Part shown: positions 33,197 to 43,670 of the stretch, piece by piece | How positions within the stretch are numbered: position 1 is the stretch's first letter | Layout: every line of letters begins with the position of its first letter | DNA from: Tetrapyrgos nigripes | Taxonomy: Eukaryota > Basidiomycota > Agaricomycetes > Agaricales > Campanellaceae | Length of the DNA stretch: 64,000 bases | Direction of reading: 5' to 3' | Assembly: GCA_013368315.1 (NCBI GenBank) | Contig: JAACJM010000164.1 | Coordinates: forward strand, 1 to 64,000 | Notes under the pieces: model-generated | Seen by the model: only the letters and a program-made list of their open reading frames with translations | Database searches by the model: none | What the model was told of the DNA's origin: nothing | Translations under genes and position numbers: made by a program

Positions 33197-33369
33197 AGAG
33201 AACAATAACAAGCGCGCACCTTCGAATCCTACACGCGGTCTATCACATTTACTTCACATCTTCCTTATTGCAGCTACTTCACATCTTTCCTTCTACATTT
33301 CTCACATGCCGAGGAACTAGAGAACAATAACAAGCGCGCACCTTCGAATTCTACACGCGGTCTATCACA
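33197..33369 (+). repeat. 51-bp direct repeat upstream of the next gene
   Basis: AGAGAACAATAACAAGCGCG and ACACGCGGTCTATCACA occur at 33197-33247 and again at 33319-33369 (period 122). The pair lies in the likely promoter of the gene at 33464. Confidence 0.8.
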
Positions 33370-33463
33370 GTTTCGCATCTTTCCGTCTACACTCGCAGTA
33401 CATCACGGTTATCTCACATCTTTCCTTCACTCCCTTTGCGCCGGCGCACGACAACACTTCACA

Positions 33464-34274
33464 ATGTCCTTCCCTTCTCCAAAGTTCTCCACACCTAGTT
33501 CCACATTCTCCCCAAGGACCGCTGCTCGTCCCAAAGTCATTCCTCTATATGCTACGGTCATACCCAGACGTGCCGCTCGGTCCCTCTCAATCCATAGAGT
33601 CCTCCCGGAGAGGCCTCTATGTCACCCTTACACAACATTGAAACGTAAAGGGCCGAGCCCCATCCGCATCGTGTCTCCAACCTCCTCTGACAGCCCGCCA
33701 TCACCCATGACGCCTCTGGATGATGAAGGAGCATCGACTGTCAATGAAGAAACGTCATCAGGTTCCTCTCAAGCAGAGGTCGTACGGATCCACCCTCCAG
33801 CCAACATGGAGCTCACGGTGAAAACAGCAGGGTGGGATGAGCATCAACAAAAAGAATATTGGGTAAGCACTCGTGCTCCAATTACCCTTCCGTAGTCGCT
33901 TATCTCTCATTCAGGGGATTGCCAGAGCAGCGATTAAAAAGTATCTTGACGCGACCTTGAACTTGAACAATCAAAACCAGCTCGCGAAGGAAAAGGCCAG
34001 GAACCATGTCAGTGCTGCATTTCGTACTGTTCAAGCTATCATTGATGTCTTACAGATAGAGGATGCTATAGAGTTATTCAGAGATCATGCGGATCATTGG
34101 GGTGCCGATCTCCTTCTCAGAGATCAGCTGAAGACTATGAAGGATACAGAAGCAGCCAGGGTGAGGAGGACGGAGAAAGGGAAAGACAGGCAAGGAGACA
34201 AGGAGGTTTGTGGAAAAGACGGCGGTGCATCCCAGGGTAACGGGCGGCCTTCAAGAAAGAAGGGTTCTTCCTAA
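33464..34274 (+). CDS. Hypothetical 252-residue protein, basic C-terminus
   Basis: Two exons (33464-33862, 33915-34274) joined TGG|GGG over a GTAAGC...TTCAG intron. The N-terminal half is S/P/R-rich (MSFPSPKFSTPSSTFSPRTA). The second exon is helical (GIARAAIKKYLDATLNLNNQ; VSAAFRTVQAIIDVLQIEDA) and ends in a K/R/G-rich tail. The same strand and neighbourhood as the coiled-coil gene at 35691 suggest that both come from one mobile element. No family recognised. Confidence 0.55.
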
Positions 34275-34460
34275 TTTCGACTCCAACATTCCCTTTGACC
34301 AATAGTACTTATGCCTAATTGTCTATGATCGTGTTCTCTGGCTGGGCTTTTAAGCTTCGTGTAGTCCTTTTGGTGATCCTGAGCCAACATGACGCAATGC
34401 GTCAATTTCCGCATCCGATGGTCCCGACGCATCGATAGCACTTGACCGCGTCTCTTGTTG

Positions 34461-34567
34461 TTATCTTCACGCTAGTCGTCTGACTTTTCACGCTAGTCAT
34501 CTGACTTATCTGAAGAACGAGAAGGAGGCAGCTGTTCTTATTGTTATCTTCACGCTAGTCACTGAGC
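34461..34567 (+). repeat. Three copies of a TTCACGCTAGTC motif
   Basis: TTCACGCTAGTC occurs near 34465, 34486 and 34550, twice followed by TCTGACTT. The surrounding 34275-34682 has no gene. Confidence 0.6.
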
Positions 34568-34682
34568 ACGCGTCACTCATTTTCTCAAAGAGGTACGACT
34601 TGTCGTATTCCTCTTCCCATATTCCTCCACCTTCTCCTGAACTCGCAGCGGGCTGCGCTTCAATCTTCCACTCGTTAACTTC

Positions 34683-35203
34683 ATGAAAATGACACGTACC
34701 ACATACAATGTCAATGATGTATGTTTTTACTTTCATCGACGATACTCATGTCAACTGATTCGGTATAGGCATCCCATGTCTTTAATGTTGTTGCCGTCAG
34801 GATATCCACCACATCTTCGAAACATCTTGTCCGAGTCCCGACCGTCTCCTCACGGCCGCCCAATCTTGGCCATTTCTTCAGCCGTATGTCCATGACACCG
34901 ACGTGGTGTACCGAAAAACACGGTTTCGGTTATTCTTCAGACGACACAAACGCCTCCCTGTCAATCCAGCTCTTTTCGTTCACGGGGACATCATCATTAT
35001 GCGAGTTGGCAAGAAGAATGCCCGGAACATTGTCAATCTCCAGAAGGGAGATGCCAAAAAGGCTCAAGTCATCGCGAAGCGGTCAGTATCGTGCTTTTGC
35101 TTTCGAAAACAATACTTACATGCTGCTTCACAGCTTTGCTCCTCATCTCCAGTGGTTCCAGGAGTGTCGTGGGCGACAACTACCTCAGTTGCTTCAATTG
35201 TAG
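34683..35203 (+). pseudogene. Possible small spliced gene with a frame break
   Basis: An ATG at 34683 leads over a GTATGT...GTATAG intron into ASHVFNVVAVRISTTSSKHL. About 150 bp later, in a shifted frame, comes FVHGDIIIMRVGKKNARNIV...QVIAKR, which splices to FAPHLQWFQECRGRQLPQLL and stops at 35203. I have seen similar short ORFs near mushroom transposons, but cannot name it. Confidence 0.35.
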
Positions 35204-35690
35204 AGTTGAACGTACCGTACATTATCAATAATGAGGTTCTCATTCTAAAACGTTGAACAATGTATGTGGTCACCTTGTGGACAGAACCAAATTCACACTT
35301 CTGGCCGGAATTGTGCGTCAACTCTCCCCGGTGCCAAGTCGGAGAAATGACAGACGTGTATTCGTTATCGTCCCTTCACCTTGCTTCTAGGTTCTAGGGC
35401 TCAAACCTCGAGAACTGATTCCACATGCTCTCATTACCGCTCTAGGGAATTTTGATCCTAAAAATGGAGGACATTTGGTGCTTTCGTCAGCTCTTTTTGT
35501 TCTCTAAGTCTCCAATTGTCTTCTTGCACCAAGTCAGGTGCGTAGCACATTTTCCGTACTGAGAACCTACTTATAATAACCCCGCTCCATGCAGTTATAC
35601 CTCAACGGCCTGGTGCCCCAGCTGAAATCGACCACAGTCATTACCCCATTTCTTTTCAACCCTATTTTTCTACTTTAATAACGTTTTATC
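35204..35690. other. Intergenic, promoter side of the coiled-coil gene
   Basis: No gene. Nothing repeated was noticed. Confidence 0.35.
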
Positions 35691-38113
35691 ATGAACAACG
35701 ATGGCCCCGCTGGCATTTCATCTTCTGGAGCAAAGGTATGGGAATACAATTGTCTCCTGAAACCGAGAAATGATTTTTTTACCACACAGGAGCTCCCAGC
35801 TCTGCCTCCGGCTTCATCAAGATACAATGTTCTCTCATACTTCATGGGACCAACAACATCTGACGAAAACAATCTGAATGAAACTCAGTCGTCCAACAGA
35901 CAATCCATACCCTTATCCCGTAAACGCGGAGTCGAAGCCAATGATGACGAAGTTGGACCTGACAGGAACATTGGGCCCCATGGAGAAAAATTTCGCGCTG
36001 GGGCAGGACTGACCCAAGAAGATTTCGACAGGGTGAGTGGTTACCAACCGCACATAGCCAGTGACTTACAATGTTCTTAGGAGCGCGCGGCAAAAGAAAA
36101 ACTGGAGCTTGCCCTCAAAGAAGCCAACAACGATCTATCTTTCCAAAGAAGCGAGATATCGAAGCTGAAGGAGCTTTTGCAGGATGAATCAATGCAGCGG
36201 GATGTGGACGATGAACTGGTACGTGAAGCAGGTTGTTTCCTCTTGTTACTTTTTCTCTTTTTCTCGTTTCTGTAGTACTAATAGGTCCTTTTTACAAGCA
36301 ATCACAACTCCGAGAAGCACGACAACAGTACGAAATTCTTCAAGAGACCGCTTCGGGCTACCATAATCTGTATAGCCAGTCGGAAAAGGTCATATCAGAG
36401 TTGGTGAGCATTCACCACAGCTCCAGTCTGTGAGACTGATTCTTAACTCATATCAGCGGAGTCAATTTGCTGAAGATGTTCAAAAAGTCCGGCAAGACTT
36501 GGTGAGTGCCTCCTTAACTTTCTTAGACATAGCTCGAGACTGATCCTCAACTCATGTGACCTCGTAACAGTCCACTCAATTCGCCGCCGAAATGCAAAAA
36601 GCCCAGCGGGACTTGGTGAGTGCTTCTTTAGCCTGCTTGGATAGAGGTTGAACAACGTGTCAGCTACAAAAGGACAACGAGATACAAACACTCCGAGCCA
36701 AACCCAAACACTCAGCTCAATCACCACCCTCGTCCCAATCTCAGCCATCTCAGAGTCGCGGCGACGATCGGGATGTAGACATGGATCGTCCTCAGGTTAC
36801 TTCTACCCCTCCTCGCCATTCGGGAACCGCTCCTGTCAGCAGATCAACCACCTCTGATTCCGTCCCCGCTAGCGCTGCTCTGACCGCTGGAGAGGCTGGG
36901 TTTGCAGCACTCTTTCGGGAGTTCACAGGCGATATCAAACAACTCCTACAAAACTCGCAGACTCCACCGGCCGCCGCGCAAGGGACACCCACGTCCGCAG
37001 CCAAACGTCGTGGGAAGCGTGCAACGAAGCAAGGCAGCTATGGCCATAAAATGGAGCTGAAGAAGACGACTTATGATACTTTGCCCCCCAAAATCAGGAA
37101 ACAGCTGAATGTATGTATATCTTGTTGTTGCCTGCCCAGACCTGACGCTCACTGTTGTAAGACTGATATCCTCGATGAGTTCAAGGAGCTTTGCGGGATC
37201 AAGACTCTTCACAGCGGCGATTATCAACCTGTCGACGAAGAAATCGCTCTCAGTCACCTTATCGGAACTCACGCTGGTCCCCAGGGTGCACTCCAGTATT
37301 CTCTCTACTTTGGCGAGAATTGGAAACAGATCCCATGGAACAAGATCGTTGTCTCAAACATCGCTGCGGCAGTATTTGGAGTATTAGACGATGCGGGGAA
37401 GACAGTTGACTTGTCGTCAGAAGTAATGCAAGCTATCATTTGGAGTTTCGTGGTGCAGGTCCAGGGTGCATACAAGAGGTCTCTTCCTCGTGCAGACGAA
37501 AGCGAGGCAGAAGCTGATGCTCGAGTAAAAGAGTATAAAGACTACACAAATGATAGGATGAGGGTTCGCTCCCGCAAGATACAGGTGAGTTTTCAGACAG
37601 TTTTCACTGCAGTCTGCTGAGTTTGCTTATCTTACTACGCAGAAACTCAACAAGCGTCGTGAGCACGTCGAACAGCTCCTCGAGGTTAACGATCATCTGG
37701 AACATCGAATTGGGCAAGTTCTCCTTGATGACCTCGACGTTGACGGTCAATCCTCCGAATATACAGATGATGAGAACCCAGCTGGATTTAAGGTTCTTGT
37801 TCCAAAGTACAGGCACAAGGCTATCAGCCCCATTCTCCATGACATTGACGTGCAAGGTGCGGCTTCGTATGAGCGGTCGATGAAGCAAATTGGATTCCGC
37901 AAGCGCCTTCCTGCATCCAAGAAGCGCCGCTATATGGAGCAGGAGTCTACTAGCCAGATCGTGAAATGTTTACCTCGTTACTGCTACGATGATGCGTTCT
38001 TCAACAAACTATCGGGTCCCGCCAAGGAAACTTTAGACATCTCAGACAAGCAATACCCTCAATTTGATCAGTGGGTTGCCTTGCATAGCGTTGGACTTGG
38101 AGGCAGGGTCTGA
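35691..38113 (+). CDS. Coiled-coil protein, probable second gene of the Tnp2-type element
   Basis: Starts MNNDGPAGISSSGAK and continues over at least eight short introns. Residues about 110-230 form a strong coiled coil spread over mini-exons (KEKLELALKEANNDLSFQRS; QLREARQQYEILQETASGYH; two related exons FAEDVQKVRQDL and FAAEMQKAQRDL). Then come a Q/S/P-rich linker, a basic patch (KRRGKRATKQGSYGHK) and a folded-looking part (LCGIKTLHSGDYQPVDEEIA; GENWKQIPWNKIVVSNIAAA). It ends GLGGRV at 38113, immediately followed by the same 3' tail as the Tnp2 gene. By analogy with plant CACTA elements it could be the DNA-binding partner of the transposase; this is inference. Confidence 0.65.
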
Positions 38114-38186
38114 TAACGTTGAAGGCTGGTTCTGTCGGACAGGGACATAAGGTTACGATAATATGTATTATTATGTGACTTGTAGT
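38108..38186 (+). repeat. 3' tail shared with the Tnp2 gene
   Basis: TCTGATAACGTTGAAGGC and GGACAGGGACATAAGGTTACGATAATATG match 24668-24775. It starts at the stop codon region of the coiled-coil gene. Confidence 0.75.
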
Positions 38187-38319
38187 TCTGAATTATAACT
38201 TGATTTTATCTCAATATCAAAGTGACAACGAAAGCTATTGCATGACGGGGTGCCCACTGAGCTTCTCCTAGCATTGTCTATTATCTACAGGATTATCGAC
38301 ATCGGATACACTGGTATGA

Positions 38320-38950
38320 TACAGTCTGAGTCTGCGTTATTGTTCTGTGTCACGTGTGGGAAGGAGTAATCAACTTGCGTCAGGGTCTAATCTATTGTCT
38401 TGACTCCCATCTTGAACTTCCTCTCGCTCTTTCTCTCTCTCCCCCACTCTAGCATTCGAATTCGTTTCGATGCTACAATATCTGAAGACGAATGCGTTTC
38501 GTCCTCTGGTGCAGATAGAATGCGCTTCTATCGCCACATCGGTCTTTTCTCGTGAAGGAAACACCGTTGTGTGAAGATCTGCAGTACAGTAGCAAGGTAG
38601 TTCTTTTCTCCTTCTCCTCCTCCTTTTCTTTCCAAGCTGACGCTTATACTCCAGGTTCCTCATTCCTTGGAAACCGGAACCAAGGAAAACTTTTCATGGA
38701 TGATTTGTATCTTAAATATCAGGTGCGTTGACTTGTGACTGGGGGTGTTCTTCAATGCTGACACTTCTCATGATTCATACGATTTTTTAGACCACCTCCG
38801 ATTGGGAAAACCATTTTTGTCCTTTTGACAGACAAGCCCAAGCAAGAGTGCGTGTTCACTTTTGCTGCATCTCACGCTCTGACTCGATAGATTTAGTAGT
38901 GCTCTCATTGCCCTCGTCAAGACCCCAAGGAAGAGGACCATCTCACAAAT
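38320..38950 (+). repeat. Dispersed gene-fragment repeat, copy 2
   Basis: Same unit as 12150-12800, inverted relative to it, and in tandem with copy 3 (period 548 at CATCTTGAAC). It shares the upstream CTGCGTTATTGTTCTG...CACGTGTG sequence only with copy 1. Confidence 0.75.
38452..38532 (-). repeat. Hairpin-forming dispersed repeat, copy E
   Basis: Reverse complement is nearly identical to copy B, with both 5-nt-loop stems perfect. Confidence 0.65.
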
Positions 38951-39530
38951 CAAACCATCTTGAACTTCCTCTCGCTCTTTCTCTCTCCCTCCCTCTCTGG
39001 CATTCGAATTCGTTTCGGTGCTACAATATCTGAAGACGAATGCGTTTCGTCCTCTGGTGCAGATAGATTGCGCTTCTATCGCCACATCGGTCTTTCTTCG
39101 CGAAGGAGACACCGTTGTGTGAAGATCTGCAGTACAGTAGCAAGGTAGTTTTTTCTCCTCCTTTTCTTTCCAAGCTGACGCTTATACTCCAGGTTCCTCA
39201 TTCCTTGGAAACCAGAACCAAGGAAAAACTTTCATGGATGATTTGTATCTTAAATATCAGGTGCGTTGATTTGTGACTGGGAGCGTTCTTCAATGCTGAC
39301 ACTTCTCATGATTCATACGATTTTTTAGACCACCTCCGATTGGGAAAACCATTTTGTCCTTTTGACAGACAAGCCCAAGCAAGAGTGCGTGTTCACTTTT
39401 GCTGCATCTCACGCTCTGACTCAATAGATTTAGTAGTGTTCTCATTGACCTCGTCAAGACTTCAAGCAGGAAGAGGACCATCTCTCACAAATGGAAGGCT
39501 AATCCAAGCCCCTCTAAATTGAAGGTTTTG
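38951..39530 (+). repeat. Dispersed gene-fragment repeat, copy 3
   Basis: Tandem neighbour of copy 2. It begins at CATCTTGAACTTCC and ends near AATCCAAGCCCCTCTAAATT, like the outer end of copy 1. Confidence 0.75.
39000..39080 (-). repeat. Hairpin-forming dispersed repeat, copy F
   Basis: As copy E, with one change in the first stem (TTGCGC for ATGCGC). Confidence 0.65.
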
Positions 39531-39636
39531 GTCACTTTGGCCATGAGCAGGACCAGCTGAGTGACCAGCGGCTTGAAATGCTCGATCATTTCAAGGACCG
39601 TGGAAGGTCTCAGTGGGAGGTTTGGGAAGTGCATGG

Positions 39637-39950
39637 AAATTGATGGGTGGGCCAGCAGTTGCGAATATTTTAGCGGAAGCCAGAGCTGCTGCTGATGCTC
39701 GTTGTGTAGCTGAGGGGAACAACGACGAGGTGACTAGAGCCCTCGGGGTTGCAATGGTGTTGGAGAGTGCTGTTCAAGTTGGACAGAGCATGCAAATTGA
39801 TGGGTGGGCCAGCAGTTGTGAATATTTTAGTGGAAGCCAGAGCTGCTGCTGATGCTCATGGTGTAGCTGAGGGGAACAACAACGAGGTAACTAGAGTCCT
39901 CGGGGTTGCAATGGTGCTGGAGAGTCCTGTTCAAGTTGGACAGAATATCG
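39637..39950 (+). repeat. Two tandem 157-bp units
   Basis: Units start at AAATTGATGGGTGGGCC (39637 and 39794). In separate frames both read LMGGPA...NIL.EARAAADA...AEGNN.EVTR.LGVAMVLES, a protein-like repeat. Because 157 is not a multiple of three, the duplication destroyed the frame. The parent gene is unknown. Confidence 0.75.
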
Positions 39951-40570
39951 TAGTGTTTTGATCCAATTTCTGTAGCTTTGAGTTGTAATAACGGGCCTCT
40001 CGGATTTGAAAATGGCACTCAAGGTAACCTCTACGGCAATTCAGGTGTGTTTTTATCCCTTGCCGGTAATCCTCTTGATTATACCATTATCTGCAGAACG
40101 CTTCAATTACGTTGCAGACCATGCTTTCGACTACAGCACGTATCCTGTTGCGAGATTCGTGGTTGAATTTGGGTGAGTGGAACGTTTTGCTGGTGGCAAG
40201 TATCATTGTTAACGCTCCAGAAGGTCAAGGGCAAATGGAGGATGCAGTCAGAGTGTGGTTACCAACTCCTGGTACCTCCGATTCTAATCAGACCTTTGCG
40301 AGGCTGCTTGCTGAATCACTGAGATAAAAGGAGAGAAGAAAAGATAAGAAACGTACAGAGTCACAACTCACGCACTGACCGACTCATATGATGCCGACAT
40401 CAACCAGTTACGAACTCCAATTGCACTCAATTTATTGGCCCCTTTGTCACATCACTACTACGGTATTCTTTCACGTAGACGCGTCTCGCAGTGGACGCAT
40501 TGGAGACGTGACCGCGTCAAGCCACTGACGCACCTGCAATCCCTCATCTTCTTTACCGAAGAGTTCTTCC
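39951..40570. other. Remnant region with a conserved short coding fragment
   Basis: At 40478-40540 the plus strand reads TRLAVDALET, stop, PRQATDAPA, matching RLAVDALETRLRQATDAPA in the right arm (44434-44495). Eight of the ten nucleotide differences fall in third codon positions. Nothing else is recognised. Confidence 0.5.
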
Positions 40571-42706
40571 TCAACGACGGCCACCTGCAATGCAGACTGT
40601 CACCGAAGACGAAGGGTCAGACCAATCCGTCTTCAGACCCCATTCCATGGCCCCGACACCTCTTGCTGACCCAGTTCTCACTTCTGATGGCCACTCCTGA
40701 TCACCATCTTCATACTCGGGAGGCTCAGCCGGAACATCCTCTGGTGTGGGCGTTGGTGTAGGCTCCACGAACATAACCGTTTTACCCTTGCCTGGTGCAT
40801 TCATCCGCTCAGCCTGGATATCCTCGACCCTCTTCTTCTGTATCTCACCACCATTCCTCTCCAACAAGATCTGCTTCCTATGCTTCTCAGCAAGCGCTTC
40901 TCCTTTCTGACGTACATCCATATCCACTTCAGTCACCGTAGTCAGCCCATTGAAAGGATTGCTCCTTTTCGTCCCTTTCATTTCAAGACCAAGACTCAAC
41001 AATCCTCCTCCTTTCTGTAGAAGTGGAGTCGCCACTTGCCGTTGTTTCTCAGGCGACTCAAATTGTGAGATTTGACTCGCTGAAGGTTCAGTACCATCAT
41101 CACTGAATTGTTGTATCGTGGAGTCTGGTTGTTCAAACATACTCTTTCCGACTGAGTTATACATGGCTTTCATTCTGTTCGGAGTCATTGGTTTCATAGG
41201 TTTCATAGGTGCATGTTTAAGCGGTCCTGGAGAACGTGGTTTCATCTGGGATTTTATGGTTCGACGTTTGGGAGAGGAAGGAGAAGGGTTGGATGGTTGA
41301 AGGTGTTCAGATGTGAGTGGTTCGGGTTCGAGAACTCCATTGGGATAGGGATTAGTGTCATGGTCAGACGTTGGTGTATCTTTGACCCGGGCCTGGGATG
41401 GTGAATGGGGCCGAGGCGGGGTATCGTTATCTCTAGCATTGAGGTTGTTCTGAGGCGAAGACGGTGAGACAGGAGACGGTGGATGTCCATGGTTGTCAGT
41501 AACGTTGGCACCGTTCACGGGTGCAGGAAGTGTAACAGCCGGAGCGGGTTCGGGGAAGAGAGGCGCCATGAAAGCGTCAAACTCTGCAAGTTGTTTGAGA
41601 GCATTCGGTGATAGTTTTGGTGTACGAGGTCGAGACTTGTCAGTATTGGTGCGTGGAGGAGGGGTAATCGGTGTTATGGTTTTGGGAAGGTCTCTCTTGG
41701 GTTTATCCCTGGGAAATCCATTACTTCCCGAGTAAACTTTCTTCGGAGGTCCAATCTTGAGGGTAGCAGATTCGGTTGCGTTCTCTGAAGCTGGACCTAC
41801 ACGAGACGGTCCAGCAACAGCATTGGTAGTAGCTTTGGGAGCAGGTTTGGAGCGTGAAGAACCAGAGTCGGAAGGCTGACGACTAGGGACAGACTTGGCA
41901 GGGACGGCGGTAGGAGCTGCAGATGCTACTGGAGTAGGAGACCTTCCCTTTCCGGCCTGGTCACCAGGACCGTCATCAGCCATGTCAACCACTGGCGAAA
42001 CTTCTCGAATATCATCCTTGGCTTTGAAGCTCGTTCTGTCTAGACGGACTCCTTCATCTTCTCTTGCATCAACCTCTGCCTCTACATCAGCCTCTGGGTC
42101 GGAAGGTGAGTCCTGCTGTTCACTATCCGCAACCTCTTCCTCTTGCCCTTCACTACCATGACGTAGAGACCCAGTGAATGGTACGGGTATCTCGCTTCCA
42201 TCTCTCAGACCATCTTCTCCGCTCACATCGACATCAGGTTCTTCGGGCACGGGTCCCAGAGGTTCAAGGGGTATATCATAATCCATTTCATCCAACTGAT
42301 CCTCTTTGTCTCCCAAACCTTCGTCAACCTCTGGACTCGGCGGTAGTCTCTTGCGCACAACTCGTTGAGTGATAGAAGATTTTTTGGGTTTGGGCTGCTC
42401 TGCTGGGGCTTTCTTGACCGGCTTGGATATCGTCTCTGTCGTTTTCGCAAGCACTGATGTGCCCCCACTTTCCCGGTCAGATAGAGACTCTTCGTTTGAA
42501 GTCGCCTTCGAATCACTCCTTCCAAAAGGCGCATGTGACCACTTCTTCGCGGCAGGCTTGTTGGCTTTACTACCAGAAGCAGCTTTGGAGCCAGAAGGTT
42601 TGAGCTTCGGGGGCGTTGTCAAATGAGAGGGAGTTGGGAGGAAGGAATTGACGCGAGCAATAATCACGCGACCGACGCTTTGGTCACCGCCTCCCGCCTC
42701 TGTCAT
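40571..42706 (-). CDS. Large low-complexity protein; ORF begins inside the right arm
   Basis: A single 711-codon ORF. The first 28 codons lie in the inverted arm (MTEAGGGDQSVGRVIIARVN); the rest is unique. It is P/S/K/E-rich and mostly disordered, with basic segments (PKKSSITQRVVRKRLPPSPE; KHAPMKPMKPMTPNRMKAMY) and a C-terminal helical patch (DVRQKGEALAEKHRKQILLE). The start may be an artefact of fusion at the arm boundary, since the same promoter-proximal DNA precedes the Mms22-like fragment in the left arm. No family recognised; the long open frame without stops argues that it is, or was until recently, coding. Confidence 0.5.
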   Translation of the reverse strand: MTEAGGGDQSVGRVIIARVNSFLPTPSHLTTPPKLKPSGSKAASGSKANKPAAKKWSHAPFGRSDSKATSNEESLSDRESGGTSVLAKTTETISKPVKKAPAEQPKPKKSSITQRVVRKRLPPSPEVDEGLGDKEDQLDEMDYDIPLEPLGPVPEEPDVDVSGEDGLRDGSEIPVPFTGSLRHGSEGQEEEVADSEQQDSPSDPEADVEAEVDAREDEGVRLDRTSFKAKDDIREVSPVVDMADDGPGDQAGKGRSPTPVASAAPTAVPAKSVPSRQPSDSGSSRSKPAPKATTNAVAGPSRVGPASENATESATLKIGPPKKVYSGSNGFPRDKPKRDLPKTITPITPPPRTNTDKSRPRTPKLSPNALKQLAEFDAFMAPLFPEPAPAVTLPAPVNGANVTDNHGHPPSPVSPSSPQNNLNARDNDTPPRPHSPSQARVKDTPTSDHDTNPYPNGVLEPEPLTSEHLQPSNPSPSSPKRRTIKSQMKPRSPGPLKHAPMKPMKPMTPNRMKAMYNSVGKSMFEQPDSTIQQFSDDGTEPSASQISQFESPEKQRQVATPLLQKGGGLLSLGLEMKGTKRSNPFNGLTTVTEVDMDVRQKGEALAEKHRKQILLERNGGEIQKKRVEDIQAERMNAPGKGKTVMFVEPTPTPTPEDVPAEPPEYEDGDQEWPSEVRTGSARGVGAMEWGLKTDWSDPSSSVTVCIAGGRR

Positions 42707-42756
42707 TGCCGCCTGGGCCTACACGTCCTCAAAGCCCCAAATACATTCACGTACTC

Positions 42757-43244
42757 ATGGTGGTACGTGATATGCTACTCTACATATCGTTCATTCACCG
42801 TTTCCGCAAGTTTCTGGTTTTCCATGACTGGGTGGTTAGGCCAGTTTCCGCTAGGGTGAAGAGGGATGCTTGGGTGTACGTCCTGTCCTTTAGAAACGGC
42901 AAAGCCTGCAAAATCGGCTGTACCCGTCGCACACCGAGACGCAGATTGCAGGAGTGGAGGTGCAAAGACAAGTCGAAGGGATTCAAACTGGTATATTCGG
43001 TCCGGGTCAGCGAAGAGAGAATGTTCGGTATCGGTACGTTTTGAATCGGTATCCATCAGTCTTTTCACTCACAAATGTTTCAGAACATGAAGCTCATCAG
43101 CAAGTACTCAAATATACCCACAAAAGCAATGGCGCTTGCCCGAATTGCTCTTCAAAGCACCGAGAGGAATTCGTCTTCAAAGCAGCATTTGGATTGAGAG
43201 ATGCCTGCGACGCCGTTGATAGGGCGAGGGAACTTGTTGGCTGA
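42757..43244 (+). CDS. GIY-YIG nuclease-like protein, Mug113/T5orf172 type, right copy
   Basis: Exons 42757-43033 and 43084-43244 give the same 145-residue protein as the left copy. The frame is intact in both arms although the neighbouring Trs33 relic is broken in both, which hints that this gene is either younger in decay or still useful. Confidence 0.75.
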
Positions 43245-43670
43245 GCAATTGGGGCTTTTCTCCTCTTTTTCTTTAGCGTCGTTGTTTTCTGTTTGCTATC
43301 GTGTTTCTTGCTTTCGTATCTGCGTTGTATGTACATTCTTGGGTGTAGATTTGGATGTTTGCCATCCCAACCGGCCATTCCTCCGTCTTTGCCCGTCGAG
43401 CTGTTAGCCCGTATTTTTGGAATCCTCTGTGAAGGTCAATCAACAAAGTTCTCCACATGAGGATAATGCAGAGTTACCCTCCACTCTCTCTCAGTTCATT
43501 GTGCAGCGCTTGGCGTCAGATGCTATTTCGTTCCTCGCTTCGAACCTCCACTCAGACTGTGCCTCGTACGGTCCAAACTTCATCCGCTGTCGGTGCACTT
43601 GTTTCCGGGAGCCCATGAAGATCATCCATTGGTACAACTACTCGCCGTGTCTCCTCTTCCATCAACCACC

